Assembly (NCBI RefSeq): GCF_036186745.1
Contig: NZ_CP108086.1
Location: 4,650,001-4,714,000, forward strand
Reading direction: 5' to 3'
Source of the DNA: Microbispora hainanensis
GTDB taxonomy: Bacteria; Actinomycetota; Actinomycetes; Streptosporangiales; Streptosporangiaceae
Length of the DNA stretch: 64,000 bases
Of this stretch, positions 36,582 to 46,263 are shown in pieces. Both the position numbers and the translations under genes were made by a program. Positions within the stretch are counted from its first letter, which is position 1. Each line of letters opens with the position of its first letter. The notes under the pieces were generated by a model. The model saw only the letters and a program-made list of their open reading frames with translations. It had not been told where the DNA came from and did not search any database.

Positions 36582-38513
36582 TCAGCCGACCGGCCGCCCG
36601 CTCTGCCCGTCCGCCTGCCGTGCGACGAGCGCCCCCTCGGGTGCGGCGGCGGAGGCCGCGGCGACCGGCTGGTCGAAGATGTCGATGTCGACCTCCTCGC
36701 CGCCGACCGTCAGCGTCTCCCAGGCTCCGCTCACCAGCAGGGTGTGCAACGTCTCGCTGCTCAGTGCGTTCAGGTGCCGCAGGAGCGTCGCGTCGTCGGG
36801 CATGCCGGGCACACGGGGTGACAGGCGGTCGCGGATCTGCCGCAGGCGCTCCATCATGGCTTCGATGTCCGCTTCCCGGTCCGGGGCGGCGCTGCCCTCC
36901 TCGATGCCCTGCACGATCGTGTCCTTGATCGCTCGGGTGACCCCCTGCTCGTCGGTGGTCACCATCGCGTTCCACGCGCGGCTCTTGTGCCGATATTGCA
37001 GCATCGACATCGCCGCCTCGTGCCGTACGAAGTCGGCGTCGCGGAACGGCCTGCCGCGCCAGTTGCGGTTGAGCGACCTGGCCAGCGAGATGGCCGACGC
37101 CAGGCCGCTGTTGAGGCCCCGTCCCGGCCAGAAGTGGATCGCGTTGGCCGCGTCGCCCAGCAGGAACCCGTACGTCCCGGGAGTGGTGGAGGTGGGGGAG
37201 AACAACCGGGCGGTGAACCGCGGCCGCTGCACCATGTCGAGCCGGAAGGCGGTGACCGCGCTCACGTCGCCGTCGGCGATGCCGAAGAGCGCGAGCCCTT
37301 CCTGCGCCCGCTTCCACAGCGCCGATCCCTTGATCAGGGCGGGCAGGAACAGCGTGTGGTGGGTCGAGCAGTGGAAGTCCCCGTCCTGGGTGCGCTCCAT
37401 CAGGCAGGGGCTGGAGGCGACGCACTCCTCGAACACGTGCCGTACGGGGTCGATGCCGACGACCTCCGCGGCCTCGTCGTCGGTGAGCCGCATGTTCAGG
37501 AAGCCCTCGCCGCGAAGGGAGTTGAGGAGAAACCGGTTCTGCGCCACGGTCAGCAGCACGATCGCCGGGTCGGGCAGGCTGGACTTCACCCGGATCCCCA
37601 GCACCACGTCCTGCAGGTGGCGGCCGTCGAGCGAGAAGATCGATTCGTCGGCCCGGCCGAACCTGTCGGTGAAGTGCTCGCGGGTCCGCGAGCGTCCTCC
37701 CTCGCAGATGGCGAGCACGTGCTCCTTGGCCACGGTGTCCTGGCGCTCCGCGATGTCGAATTTCTCCGGCACCAGGCGGATGCGGGCGGACCTCTCGTTC
37801 GCCATCTCCAGCAGGGTGTCCTCGATGTGGGCGATCCGGATGTTCCGCGGGCCGCAGCCGCGGATGGAGTCCGGACCGGCCGGCCACATCTCGCTGTAGG
37901 ACCCCTCGGTGAACAGCCGCTGCTGGACGTCCTCCGGGAGGTTCAGATACTGGCGGCTCTGCACGGTCACGACCTGCTGCCGCCGGTTGTTGCCCTGCCT
38001 GGCGTTCTTCCACACGACGCGCGAGCCGTCCATGGTCCAGCGGCCGTCGTAGATCGTGATGGTGACGCGCTGCCCCATGAGGTGGTCGAGGAGCAGGGCG
38101 AAGGCCAGCCCGACGGGCCCGCCGCCGGAGACGGTGACGTGCAACACCTGCTCCGGCTCGACGTCCGGCGCTGACGGGCGGAACCGCTGCATCAGAGAGG
38201 TGTTCAGCACCGTCACGGAGTCGTCGAACGCCTCGAAGCGGAACGTCTCCCCTCCGATGGCGATCGTGTCGCCGGGCTGGAGCACATGCCTGGTGACACG
38301 CGTGCCGTTGACCAGCGTCCCGTTGCTGCTGCCCCGGTCGAGGAGCACGTAGCCCTCGGCCTCGCGGCGCAGCTCCGCGTGGAAGCGCGAGGCCCGCTCG
38401 CTCGTGATCACCACACTGTTGTCGCCTCTGCGGCCGAAGGTGATCGGCTTGTCGTCGATCGGGAAACGCTGACCGGCAAGTGGACCTTCATGTCCGACGA
38501 TCGCAGGCGGCAT
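36582..38513 (-). CDS. FHA domain-flavin monooxygenase fusion protein
   Basis: Protein of 643 aa. The N-terminus is a forkhead-associated domain that should bind phosphothreonine: ITFGRRGDNSVV, the conserved SERASRFHAEL and DRGSSNGTLVNG (about residues 25-90). It is followed by an FAD-dependent monooxygenase of the UbiH/kynurenine-hydroxylase type with the dinucleotide motif SGGGPVGLAFALL (near 129) and the FAD-ribityl motif GFLLGDAANAIHFWPGRGLNSG (near 450). The ATG at 38513 follows GGGAGAGGGGGCGGAGC. An upstream ATG at 38549 lies within promoter-like sequence. No kinase gene is adjacent. The substrate is unknown. Confidence 0.85.
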   Translation of the reverse strand: MPPAIVGHEGPLAGQRFPIDDKPITFGRRGDNSVVITSERASRFHAELRREAEGYVLLDRGSSNGTLVNGTRVTRHVLQPGDTIAIGGETFRFEAFDDSVTVLNTSLMQRFRPSAPDVEPEQVLHVTVSGGGPVGLAFALLLDHLMGQRVTITIYDGRWTMDGSRVVWKNARQGNNRRQQVVTVQSRQYLNLPEDVQQRLFTEGSYSEMWPAGPDSIRGCGPRNIRIAHIEDTLLEMANERSARIRLVPEKFDIAERQDTVAKEHVLAICEGGRSRTREHFTDRFGRADESIFSLDGRHLQDVVLGIRVKSSLPDPAIVLLTVAQNRFLLNSLRGEGFLNMRLTDDEAAEVVGIDPVRHVFEECVASSPCLMERTQDGDFHCSTHHTLFLPALIKGSALWKRAQEGLALFGIADGDVSAVTAFRLDMVQRPRFTARLFSPTSTTPGTYGFLLGDAANAIHFWPGRGLNSGLASAISLARSLNRNWRGRPFRDADFVRHEAAMSMLQYRHKSRAWNAMVTTDEQGVTRAIKDTIVQGIEEGSAAPDREADIEAMMERLRQIRDRLSPRVPGMPDDATLLRHLNALSSETLHTLLVSGAWETLTVGGEEVDIDIFDQPVAAASAAAPEGALVARQADGQSGRPVG

Positions 38514-38754
38514 GCTCCGCCCCCTCTCCCTCGCAAACGTCGTGATCATTTATCGTGACACGCTTCCTGTTCGCTGCAAAGCGTCCAAGTCGGGCAGGCG
38601 ATCGCCTCCGTGCGCGCCGTCGCGCTTTTCGTCCCGCTTCGCCCTGCTTCGTCGGACCGGCCGGGCGGGCGGAAACCGGAGATGACGCCCATGCGGACAC
38701 TGTCCCGCCCGCCACTTGACGTCCGCTTGGAATCCGGTTGCCCTGCCGGGTGGC

Positions 38755-39419
38755 CTAGGCGTACGCGAACGCGTCCCGGCGCAGCCTCCCGCAGATCGCG
38801 CCGGGATCGCCGAGATAGCGCCAGGGGATCGCGGTCACCAGATCTCCGAACGCCTCGAAGCGCTCCTTGGCCGCGACGTGGTCGCCGGCCAGGGCGAAGG
38901 CGCAGGCGAACACGTTGTGGTCCTCCGGTCAGCCCGGCCGCCGCCGGTAGGCCGGATGCCGTACGGAGCGGTCGGCGGCGGCGCGCAACTCGGCCCTGAC
39001 GTCGGGACGCGTCATGTACACATCGTCATCGCCCCTGTCGAGCGACAGCCACTTCTCCAGGTGCGCCTCGGCGACGAGCCCGCCCAGCGGGCTGCCGGGA
39101 GGCGCGTCCGCCACGGCCCGCCGGGCGAAGGCGAACATCTCCTCCTCGCTGCCGAACCATTTCGCGCACAGCCACTGGAGCATCTGGGAGTGGGTGTGCA
39201 GGTGCCAGGGGTGCCGGCTCGTCGCCGCGTGGAAGCGCCGCAGCGTCTCCTCCCGCCCCACCCCGTGGCCCCGCGCGCCTCCCATGCCCACCTGACTCCG
39301 TGCGCGCCTTTCACCAGGAGCGGCAGCGTCGACTCCCGCTCGGCCGCGATCCATCCGTCGGCCCGGTCCTGCACGCCTTGTACCGACGCGCAGACGTTCA
39401 GGTAGAAGGCGCGCGGCCT
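38755..39419 (-). pseudogene. Decayed conserved gene (5' truncated, frameshift, nonsense codon)
   Basis: Three coding-quality segments lie in order on the minus strand. Segment A (39419 to about 39270) reads AFYLNVCASVQGVQDRADGW and ends WAWEARG. Segment B (about 39270-38932) reads HGVGREETLRRFH through HPAYRRRPG. Segment C (38928-38755) reads PEDHNVFACAFALAGDH to DAFAYA and a TAG stop. A-B is joined by a net -1 shift at a C-run (39269-39272, plus strand). B-C share a frame but are split by TGA at 38931-38929, where TGG (Trp) would fit. The 5' end stops at the neighbouring broken peptidase gene. The intact family is a roughly 300-residue helical protein of unknown function. Confidence 0.75.
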
Positions 39420-41027
39420 GCTCCTGCCTGCCGACCGGGCGCCGATGCTGTGGGCGACCGTACGCGAGCTGGCGGCGGAGGCGCGCACCCGGATGCCCGA
39501 GGAGATCTGGCTCACCGCGGAGGTCAACGCCGCCGTGCAGGAGGAGCCGCGTTTTCTGGGGCTCTCCGGGGGACGCCGCCGCCTCTACGTCGGCCTGCCG
39601 CTGCTGCAGACCATGACGGTCGGACAGATGCGGGCCGTGCTCGCGCACGAGCTCGGGCACTACTCCGAACGCCACACCCGCCTGTCCGTGCCCGCGTACC
39701 GGGGCAGGCTGGTGATCGCCCACACCCTGGACCGCATCGGGCCGAACAACCCGGCGGGCTGGCTCTTCCTCGCGTACGCCCGGCTCTACCTCCTGGTCGA
39801 CCGGGCGGGGTCGCGTCGCCAGGAGCTGGAGGCCGACCTCGCCTCGGCCCGGGCGGCGGGAGCCGACGCGGCGGTCAGTGCGCTGCGCGAGATCCGCGTC
39901 CTCGCCGCCGCCTGGGAATTCTTCCTGGACCAGTACGTCCGCCTCGGCTGGGAGTCCGGATATGCCCCGGCCGACCTGTTCGCCGGGTTCGGCGCGCTGG
40001 TGGAGGCGCGCCGGGACGAGCTGGAGGAGCTGCGCGCCCGCGAGCCGGACGACAGCGCTCCAGATGGGACACGCACCCGCCCCTGTCAGAACGGCTCGCC
40101 GCCCTCGCGGCGGCGCCCCGCACGGCGGCGCCGCTCGACACCCGGCCCGCGGCGATGATGCTCGCGAACATCGCGGAGGCCGGGCGCGCGCTGCAGCAGG
40201 TGGCGATCGACAGCGAAGAGCGCACCCTGCTGACCTGGCCCGAGCTCACCGCGACGGCCCTCGCCGAGCAGCTCCAGCGCGACGCCGACGCGATCCTCCG
40301 CATGATCGCCCGTACGACCGGCAAACCGGCGGTGGGGCTGGCCGACGTAATCGACGCCATCGCGGCCGGGCAGCTCACGACGATCGCGCAGCCCTTCTTC
40401 CCGACCGCCACCCGGCGGGAGGTGGGCCCGCTGTTCGCCGAGCCGCTGGAGACCCTGCTCAGGCTCGCCGCGCTGCGGTCCGGCGTCGCGCGGTGGTGGC
40501 ACTCCTGGAGCGGCCCGGCCCGCTTCCGCGGCGTACGCTGCGACGAGCTGCCGCTGGGGAAGATCGCGACGCTCGCGGTCAGTCCGGACGGCCTGCGGGC
40601 GGCCCTCGCGGAGCTGTCCGCGCTCGGCGTCGACATCCGCCGGGCAGCACCGGCCGACACGGCCCCGAGCACCTTCGGTTCCGCCGTCGTCGGCGGCCTG
40701 GCGAACGTGCGGGTGGACGGGGCCGAACACGACCTGTTCGTGCTGACCACCGGGATCGTCCTGGTCGCGAACCCCGGCAAGTCGGACAACGGGCGGCAGC
40801 GCATGCGCGACCTGCTCGGCACGACGACCGCGGTGAGCCTGGCCGAGCGGAACCGGTTCGTCGCCTTCGAGGAGATCGAGAGCGTCCGGATCGGCAAGCG
40901 GATCCCGCTCGACGCCGAACTCGTGCTCTACGGCGGCGCGACCCTGCGGCTGCGGGAGCGGTGGAGCAGCGACGAACTGGACGACGACAGCCGCAAGCAC
41001 CTCATCGCCCTGCTGGAGAACATCTGA
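39406..41027 (+). pseudogene. Decayed M48 family metallopeptidase (5' truncated, frameshifted)
   Basis: The zinc motif HELGHYSERH is intact (about 39650-39680). The reading resembles membrane M48 (HtpX-like) peptidases from ARGLLLPADRAPMLWATV onward. The family's N-terminal membrane region is missing, with an in-frame stop at 39403-39405. At about 40054-40060 the frame shifts: EPDDS runs into nonsense, while RWDTHPPLSERLAAL resumes in another frame. The cause is probably a 2-bp GC duplication at 40057-40058. The second frame then stays open to 41027. An internal ATG at 39445 could still make a truncated peptide. Damage by sequencing error cannot be excluded for the frameshift alone. Confidence 0.75.
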
Positions 41028-41112
41028 GCGGTGACTCGGCGGACGAGCGGCAACCACCGGGCGGGCCGGGAACGCTGGAGCGGTTACCGGGCGCCAGGGA
41101 ACGTCTGACCGG

Positions 41113-41331
41113 CTATCGGGTGGCCGAGCCGCGCACCTGGAGGGAGGCCAGCAGCGCCGTGCTGGCCTGCGCGATCTCCTCGACCGCGCGGTCGAACGCC
41201 TCGGCGTTGTGCGCGGCGGGCGCGCGGAAGCCGGAGATCTTGCGGACGTACTGCAGGGCCGCCGCCCGGATGTCCTCCTCGGTCACCTCGTCGGTGAACG
41301 GCGGGCGCAGGGTCTTGATGCTTCGGCACAT
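41113..41331 (-). CDS. DUF2277 small protein
   Basis: Protein of 72 aa beginning MCRSIKTLRPPFTDEVTEED, the DUF2277 pattern, with a helical remainder (QYVRKISGFRAPAAHNAEAF). Function unknown. The ATG at 41331 follows CAGTAT by 6 nt, suggesting its own leaderless transcript. It lies only 28 bp after iclR, so read-through from the glycolate operon is also possible. Confidence 0.82.
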   Translation of the reverse strand: MCRSIKTLRPPFTDEVTEEDIRAAALQYVRKISGFRAPAAHNAEAFDRAVEEIAQASTALLASLQVRGSATR

Positions 41332-41359
41332 GACCCCATACTGACCGATCCGCGACCGG

Positions 41360-42094
41360 TCAGGGGTGGAGGACGGCGGCGCCGAAGTCCTCGGCCACCT
41401 TGCGCAGCATCGCGGCCAGCTCCTCGCGGTCGATCGCGTCGATGCGCTCGGCCGGCCCGGACACCGACATCGCCGCGAAGGCCCGCCCGCCGTCGTGGAC
41501 CGGCACGGCCATGCAGTGGACCCCGCTCTCCTCCTCGCCCAGGTCGAGCGCGTACCCCTGGGCGCGCACCCGGTCGAGCTCCTCCAGCAGCTCGCCGACC
41601 GACGTGATCGTCCGGTCTGTACGGCGGGGCAGCCCGGTGCGCCGGAACACCGCCTCCGCGTCGTCCCGCCCGGCCAGCAGGGCCTTGCCGACGGCCGTGC
41701 TGTGCGGCAGCACGCGGCGGCCGACCTCGGCGAACATCCGCAGCCTGCGCGGCGAGGGCACCTGGGCCACGTAGACGACGTAGTCGCCCTCCAGCACCGC
41801 GAGGTTGGCGGTCTCGCCCGAGAGCTCCACGAGCCTCGCGAGATAGGGCTCGGCCCAGACGGCGAGCATCCGCTCGGCCACGCCGCCGATCCGCACGAGC
41901 GCGCCGCCGAGAGCGTAGCGCCGGTCGGACTCCTGCCGGACGTACCCGCGGGCCAGCAGCGTCTGTAACAGCCGGTGGATCGTCCCGTACGGCAGGCCGG
42001 TCGTGGCGGCGATCTCCGACAGCCCGGCCTGACCGCCATGCTCGGACAGTGCCTCCAGCACGTCCAGCGCCCGGTCGACGCTCTGCACGCTCAC
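41360..42094 (-). CDS. IclR-family transcriptional regulator
   Basis: Regulator of 244 aa. The N-terminal winged helix is SVQSVDRALDVLEALSEHGG...LSEIAATTGLPYGTIHRLLQTL. The C-terminal ligand domain carries LPHSTAVGKALLA and AVPVHDGGRAFAAMSVSGP. The GTG at 42094 has a strong GAGGAGGAGG upstream. It is the fifth gene of the aceB-glcDEF operon. IclR relatives such as AllR sense glyoxylate or related acids, so it probably controls this operon; the effector is inferred. Confidence 0.9.
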   Translation of the reverse strand: MSVQSVDRALDVLEALSEHGGQAGLSEIAATTGLPYGTIHRLLQTLLARGYVRQESDRRYALGGALVRIGGVAERMLAVWAEPYLARLVELSGETANLAVLEGDYVVYVAQVPSPRRLRMFAEVGRRVLPHSTAVGKALLAGRDDAEAVFRRTGLPRRTDRTITSVGELLEELDRVRAQGYALDLGEEESGVHCMAVPVHDGGRAFAAMSVSGPAERIDAIDREELAAMLRKVAEDFGAAVLHP

Positions 42095-42116
42095 GGCATC
42101 CTCCTCCTCGGCGGTG

Positions 42117-43373
42117 TCATCCTTGACGGGGGGACCATCCCAGGATGCCGGGTTCGAGACCGCGCAGCGAAGCGTCGAGCACCTCGGCCGTGTGCGCGAC
42201 CCGGATCTCCCCCTTGCCCGCCCTGCGTACGGCGGCCGCGATCTGCATCGTGCATCCCGGGTTGGCCGACACCAGCACGTCCGCGCCGGCGGCGAGCACC
42301 CGCTCGGCCTTGCGGTCGCCCAGCTCCCTGGCCGCCTCGGGCTGGAGAAGGTTGTAGGTGCCCGCGGACCCGCAGCAGATCGCGGACTCCTCGATCTCCC
42401 GCAGCTCCAGCTCCGGGATCGCGCGCAGCAGCTCGCGCGGCTGCGCGCGCACGCCCTGGGCGTGGGCCAGATGGCAGGCGTCGTGGTAGGCGACCGTGAG
42501 CGGCAGCGGGCGGCGCTCGGCGACCGGGCCCAGCTCGATCAGGAACTCCGCCAGGTCGCGGGTCCGCAGCGCCTCGGCGCGGGCCGCCCAGCCGGGCTCG
42601 CCGGCCAGCACCTCGGCGTAGTCCTTCATGCTCGATCCGCAGCCCGCCGCGTTCACCACCACGGCGTCCACACCGGCCCGCTCGAACGTCTCGATCGTGC
42701 GGCGGGCGAACCTCTTCGCCTCGTCCTCGCGGCCCGAGTGCAGCGACAGCGCCCCGCAGCAGCCCTGCCGGGGCGGGATGACCACGTCGCAGCCCTCCAG
42801 CGCGAGCACCCGGGCCGTCGCCGCGTTGACCTGCGGGAAGAACTCGCCCTGCACGCATCCGGTGAGCAGCCCGACCCGCGCCCTGCGCCGCCGCCTCGCC
42901 CGCACCAGCGGCGGGAGCCGTACGGGCCGGGGGACGGCGGGGGCCAGCTCGGCCATCGCGCCGAGGGAGGGGTGAACCTCCTCGAGGAACGACTGCAGGC
43001 GCCTGATCAGCCGCATGGGCAGCCGCATCGCCCGCAGCCTGCGCCGGTAAGGGAACAACGCGAACACCAGCGCCCGGATCGCGCGCTCGTCGGGGCGGCG
43101 CACGTGCTCGCGCTCGACGACCGAACGGGTCTGCTCGATCAGCCGGTCGTACCGCACACCGGACGGGCACGCGGTGACGCACGCCATGCAGCCGAGGCAG
43201 GCGTCGAAGTGGCCGGCCATCGCGCCGGTGACCGGCGTGCCCTCGACGTGCTGCCCCATGAGGTGGATGCGCCCGCGCGGGGAGTCCATCTCCTCGCCCC
43301 ACAGCACGTACGTCGGGCAGGTGGGCAGGCAGAACCCGCAGTGGACGCAGTCCTTGATCAGCTCGGGGTCCAT
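42117..43373 (-). CDS. glcF: Glycolate oxidase iron-sulfur subunit
   Basis: Protein of 418 aa with two 4Fe-4S motifs, CVHCGFCLPTCP and CLGCMACVTACP, followed by two CCG domains (GCVQGEFF...GCCGALSLHSG and CCGSAGTYN). It passes electrons from the flavin subunits to the respiratory chain. The ATG at 43373 shares its A with the TGA stop of glcE (TGATG). The order glcD-glcE-glcF matches the classical glycolate oxidase. Confidence 0.93.
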   Translation of the reverse strand: MDPELIKDCVHCGFCLPTCPTYVLWGEEMDSPRGRIHLMGQHVEGTPVTGAMAGHFDACLGCMACVTACPSGVRYDRLIEQTRSVVEREHVRRPDERAIRALVFALFPYRRRLRAMRLPMRLIRRLQSFLEEVHPSLGAMAELAPAVPRPVRLPPLVRARRRRRARVGLLTGCVQGEFFPQVNAATARVLALEGCDVVIPPRQGCCGALSLHSGREDEAKRFARRTIETFERAGVDAVVVNAAGCGSSMKDYAEVLAGEPGWAARAEALRTRDLAEFLIELGPVAERRPLPLTVAYHDACHLAHAQGVRAQPRELLRAIPELELREIEESAICCGSAGTYNLLQPEAARELGDRKAERVLAAGADVLVSANPGCTMQIAAAVRRAGKGEIRVAHTAEVLDASLRGLEPGILGWSPRQG

Positions 43374-44788
43374 CAGATGCCTCCCGGGAAACGGCCGGGG
43401 GAGAGCCGGCGATCGGGGTCGAACCGCTCCTTGACCCGCTGCATCAGGCGGAGCGCGCCGACGTGCCCCCACCGGTCCAGGCGGCGACCGGCCTCGGGCG
43501 GCACGGCGAGCACGACGACCCGGCCCTCGCCGTCGGTCTCCATGTGGTCGCGCAGCTGGCTCGTGAAGGCGGCGACCCGTCCGGGCTCGGTGTCCGGCGG
43601 CAGGGCGACGTGGAGGACGCTCGCGGCCAGGGAGCCGCGCACCGACGCGCGCACGCCCGCCTCACGGGCCGCCTCGAAGGGGCCGACGAAGCTGCCCGCC
43701 AGCCGATAGGGGATGTTCCTGACCTCCAGCAGGATCTCCCCGCCGCCGGTGCTCCCCGTGCCCTCTCCCGCTACTCCGCTCGTCGTGCCCTCGCTGCCCG
43801 TGCCTCCGTTCGTCGTGCCCCCGGGTGGCCGGTCCGGCGCCGGCGGCTCGGGCAGGAGTCCCCACCACGGTGGTGGCTCCTCGGTCACCTCCGCCGTCTC
43901 GCCCATCAGCCCGCACAGCGCCTTGGCGCGCTCGGCCGCGGCGGCGCCCTCGACCAGGACCGCGACCGTGCAGGGCCCCTCCACATCGGGCCAGTCCACC
44001 TCCACCGCACTCGGCTCCAGCGGCGACTCGGTGATCGCCGGGATCGCCGCGTGCAGGGACGCCGCGACGCCCGTGGATGTGGTCTCCAGCGTCTTCCCCT
44101 CGTACACGTAGGGCTCGACGGTCACGGTCACCGGCCGTTCGACGGTCGCGGTCACCCAGGCGCGGGCGGCGGGCAGGGGATGGAGGCGGAACGTCGCGTC
44201 CGCGATGATCCCGAGCGTGCCGTACGAGCCGGTGAACAGCTTGCCGAGGTCATATCCGGCGACGTTCTTGACGACCTTCCCGCCCGACCTGGCGATCGTG
44301 CCGTCGGCGAGCACGACCGTGACGCCGATGAGCAGGTCGCGGGCCGTGCCGTGGCGGAACCTGCGCGGCCCGGCGACGCCGGTGGCCAGCAGTCCGCCGA
44401 CCGTGGTGCCCGGCACGGGCACGTCGAGCGCGAGCTCCTGCCCCTCCTCGGCGAGAGCGCGCGCGAGCGCCTCCACGGTCACCCCGGCCTGCGCCCGGAC
44501 GACCAGGTCGCCCGCCGCGTGCTCCATCACCCGGTTCATGCAGCACAGGTCGACGAGCACGTCGCAGCGGCGCGGCGGGGCGCCCCAGTGCAGCTTGGTG
44601 CCGCCGCCGGTCGCGACGGCGGCCAGGTCGTGCGCGGCGCACACCCGCATCACGGCCGCGATCTCCTCGGCCGACTCGGGCAGCGCCACCCAGCGCGGCC
44701 GAACGCCCGCCACCTCGTCCTCGTCGCCGGCCCCGCGCACGGCCACACCCGTCGCCTCCAGCGCGTCCCTGACGTCCCGCTCGCTCAT
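43373..44788 (-). CDS. glcE: Glycolate oxidase FAD-binding subunit
   Basis: Flavoprotein of 471 aa. The FAD-binding PCMH region is PESAEEIAAVMRVC...ATGGGTKLHWG, followed by PGTTVGGLLATGVAGPRR and KNVAGYDLGKLFTGSYGTLG. A Gly/Thr-rich insertion of about 30 residues lies in the C-terminal half (about 43740-43830) and is not conserved in the family. The ATG at 44788 overlaps the glcD TGA as TGATG, showing coupling. Confidence 0.92.
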   Translation of the reverse strand: MSERDVRDALEATGVAVRGAGDEDEVAGVRPRWVALPESAEEIAAVMRVCAAHDLAAVATGGGTKLHWGAPPRRCDVLVDLCCMNRVMEHAAGDLVVRAQAGVTVEALARALAEEGQELALDVPVPGTTVGGLLATGVAGPRRFRHGTARDLLIGVTVVLADGTIARSGGKVVKNVAGYDLGKLFTGSYGTLGIIADATFRLHPLPAARAWVTATVERPVTVTVEPYVYEGKTLETTSTGVAASLHAAIPAITESPLEPSAVEVDWPDVEGPCTVAVLVEGAAAAERAKALCGLMGETAEVTEEPPPWWGLLPEPPAPDRPPGGTTNGGTGSEGTTSGVAGEGTGSTGGGEILLEVRNIPYRLAGSFVGPFEAAREAGVRASVRGSLAASVLHVALPPDTEPGRVAAFTSQLRDHMETDGEGRVVVLAVPPEAGRRLDRWGHVGALRLMQRVKERFDPDRRLSPGRFPGGI

Positions 44789-46239
44789 CAGAACTGCTCC
44801 GCCAGACCGGCCTCGACCAGGGGATGGGCGCCCTTGCGCACGCCCGGCGCCTCGCCGCACAGGCGCGGCGTGGGGAAGACCTTGCCGGGGTTGGCAAGCC
44901 CCCGGGGATCGAACGCGCACCGCACGAGCTGCATGGTGTCGAGGTCGTCGCCGGTGAACATCCGGGGCATGTAGCGGGCCTTGTCCACGCCGACGCCGTG
45001 CTCCCCGGTGATCGACCCGCCGTGCTCGATGCACAGGTCGAGGATGCGCCCGCTGACGATCTCGGCGCGCTCGGCCTCGCCGGGCACGGAGTCGTCGAAC
45101 AGCACGAGGGGATGGAGGTTGCCGTCGCCCGCGTGGAAGACGTTCGCCACCCGGATGCCGAACTCCTCCTGCAGCCGGTCGATCCCCGCGAGCACGCGCG
45201 GCAGCGCGGTGCGCGGCACCACGCCGTCCTGCACGATGTACGCAGGGCTGATCCGGCCCACGGCGGCGAACGCCGACTTGCGGCCCTTCCAGATGGCCGC
45301 CCGCTCCTCGGCGGAGGCGGCCACCCGGATCTCGAAGGCGCCGCTGTCGCGGCAGATCCGCTCCACGGCCGCGAACTGGTGCTCCACCTCGGCGCGCGGG
45401 CCGTCCAGCTCGACCACCAGTACGGCTCCCGCCCCCGCGGGGTAGCGGCAGTCGACGGCGGCCTCGGCCGCCTCGATCGCCAGCGCGTCCATCATTTCGA
45501 TGGCGGCGGGCACGACGCCCGCCGCGATGATCGCCGACACGGCCTGCCCGCCCGCCTCGATGCCGGTGAAGGCGGCGAGCAGGGTCGTGACCGCCTCCGG
45601 CGCCCGCGACAGCCGTACGGTGATCTTGCTGGCGATGCCGAGCGTGCCCTCCGAGCCGATGAACGCGCCGAGCAGGTCATAGCCGGCGTCCATCGCGGAC
45701 AGCTCCACGATGTCCCCGTCCGGCGTGACGATCTCGGCGGCGAGCACGTGGTTGACCGTGAAGCCGTATTTGAGGCAGTGCGCGCCCCCCGAGTTCTCCG
45801 CGACGTTGCCGCCGATCGAGCAGACCTGCTGGCTGGAGGGGTCGGGGGCGTAGTAGTACCCCTGGTCGCGCACCGCCTCGGTGATCGCCAGGTTCGTCAC
45901 CCCGGGCTCCACCACGGCCCGCCGGTTCGGGATGTCGATCTCGACGATCCGCCGCATGCGGGAGGTGACGATCAGCACGCCGTCCGTGCGGGGGAGGGCG
46001 CCGCCCGACAGGCCGGTGCCCGACCCGCGGGCGACGAACGGCACGCCGTGCTCGCCGCACAGCCGTACGACCGCGGCGACCTGCTCGGCCCCGTCCGGCA
46101 GCACGACCACACCGGGGGTCGCCCGATGGACGGTCAATCCGTCGCACTCGTAGGTGCGCAGCCGTACGGGGTCGGTGATGACGGCGTCCGGCGGGAGCAC
46201 GGCCGCCAGCCGTGCCGTCAGCCGTTCGAGCTCGGACAT
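44788..46239 (-). CDS. glcD: Glycolate oxidase catalytic subunit
   Basis: FAD-linked oxidase of 483 aa that oxidises glycolate to glyoxylate with GlcE and GlcF. The FAD-binding part has VPFVARGSGTGLSGGALP and PDPSSQQVCSIGGNVAENSGG. The C-terminal domain has VANVFHAGDGNLHPLVLFD and GGSITGEHGVGVDK, the GlcD signatures. The ATG at 46239 has GGGAAGCGGGAG upstream and lies 24 bp after aceB. Confidence 0.94.
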   Translation of the reverse strand: MSELERLTARLAAVLPPDAVITDPVRLRTYECDGLTVHRATPGVVVLPDGAEQVAAVVRLCGEHGVPFVARGSGTGLSGGALPRTDGVLIVTSRMRRIVEIDIPNRRAVVEPGVTNLAITEAVRDQGYYYAPDPSSQQVCSIGGNVAENSGGAHCLKYGFTVNHVLAAEIVTPDGDIVELSAMDAGYDLLGAFIGSEGTLGIASKITVRLSRAPEAVTTLLAAFTGIEAGGQAVSAIIAAGVVPAAIEMMDALAIEAAEAAVDCRYPAGAGAVLVVELDGPRAEVEHQFAAVERICRDSGAFEIRVAASAEERAAIWKGRKSAFAAVGRISPAYIVQDGVVPRTALPRVLAGIDRLQEEFGIRVANVFHAGDGNLHPLVLFDDSVPGEAERAEIVSGRILDLCIEHGGSITGEHGVGVDKARYMPRMFTGDDLDTMQLVRCAFDPRGLANPGKVFPTPRLCGEAPGVRKGAHPLVEAGLAEQF

Positions 46240-46263
46240 CGGCTCCCGCTTCCCCTCACATCG

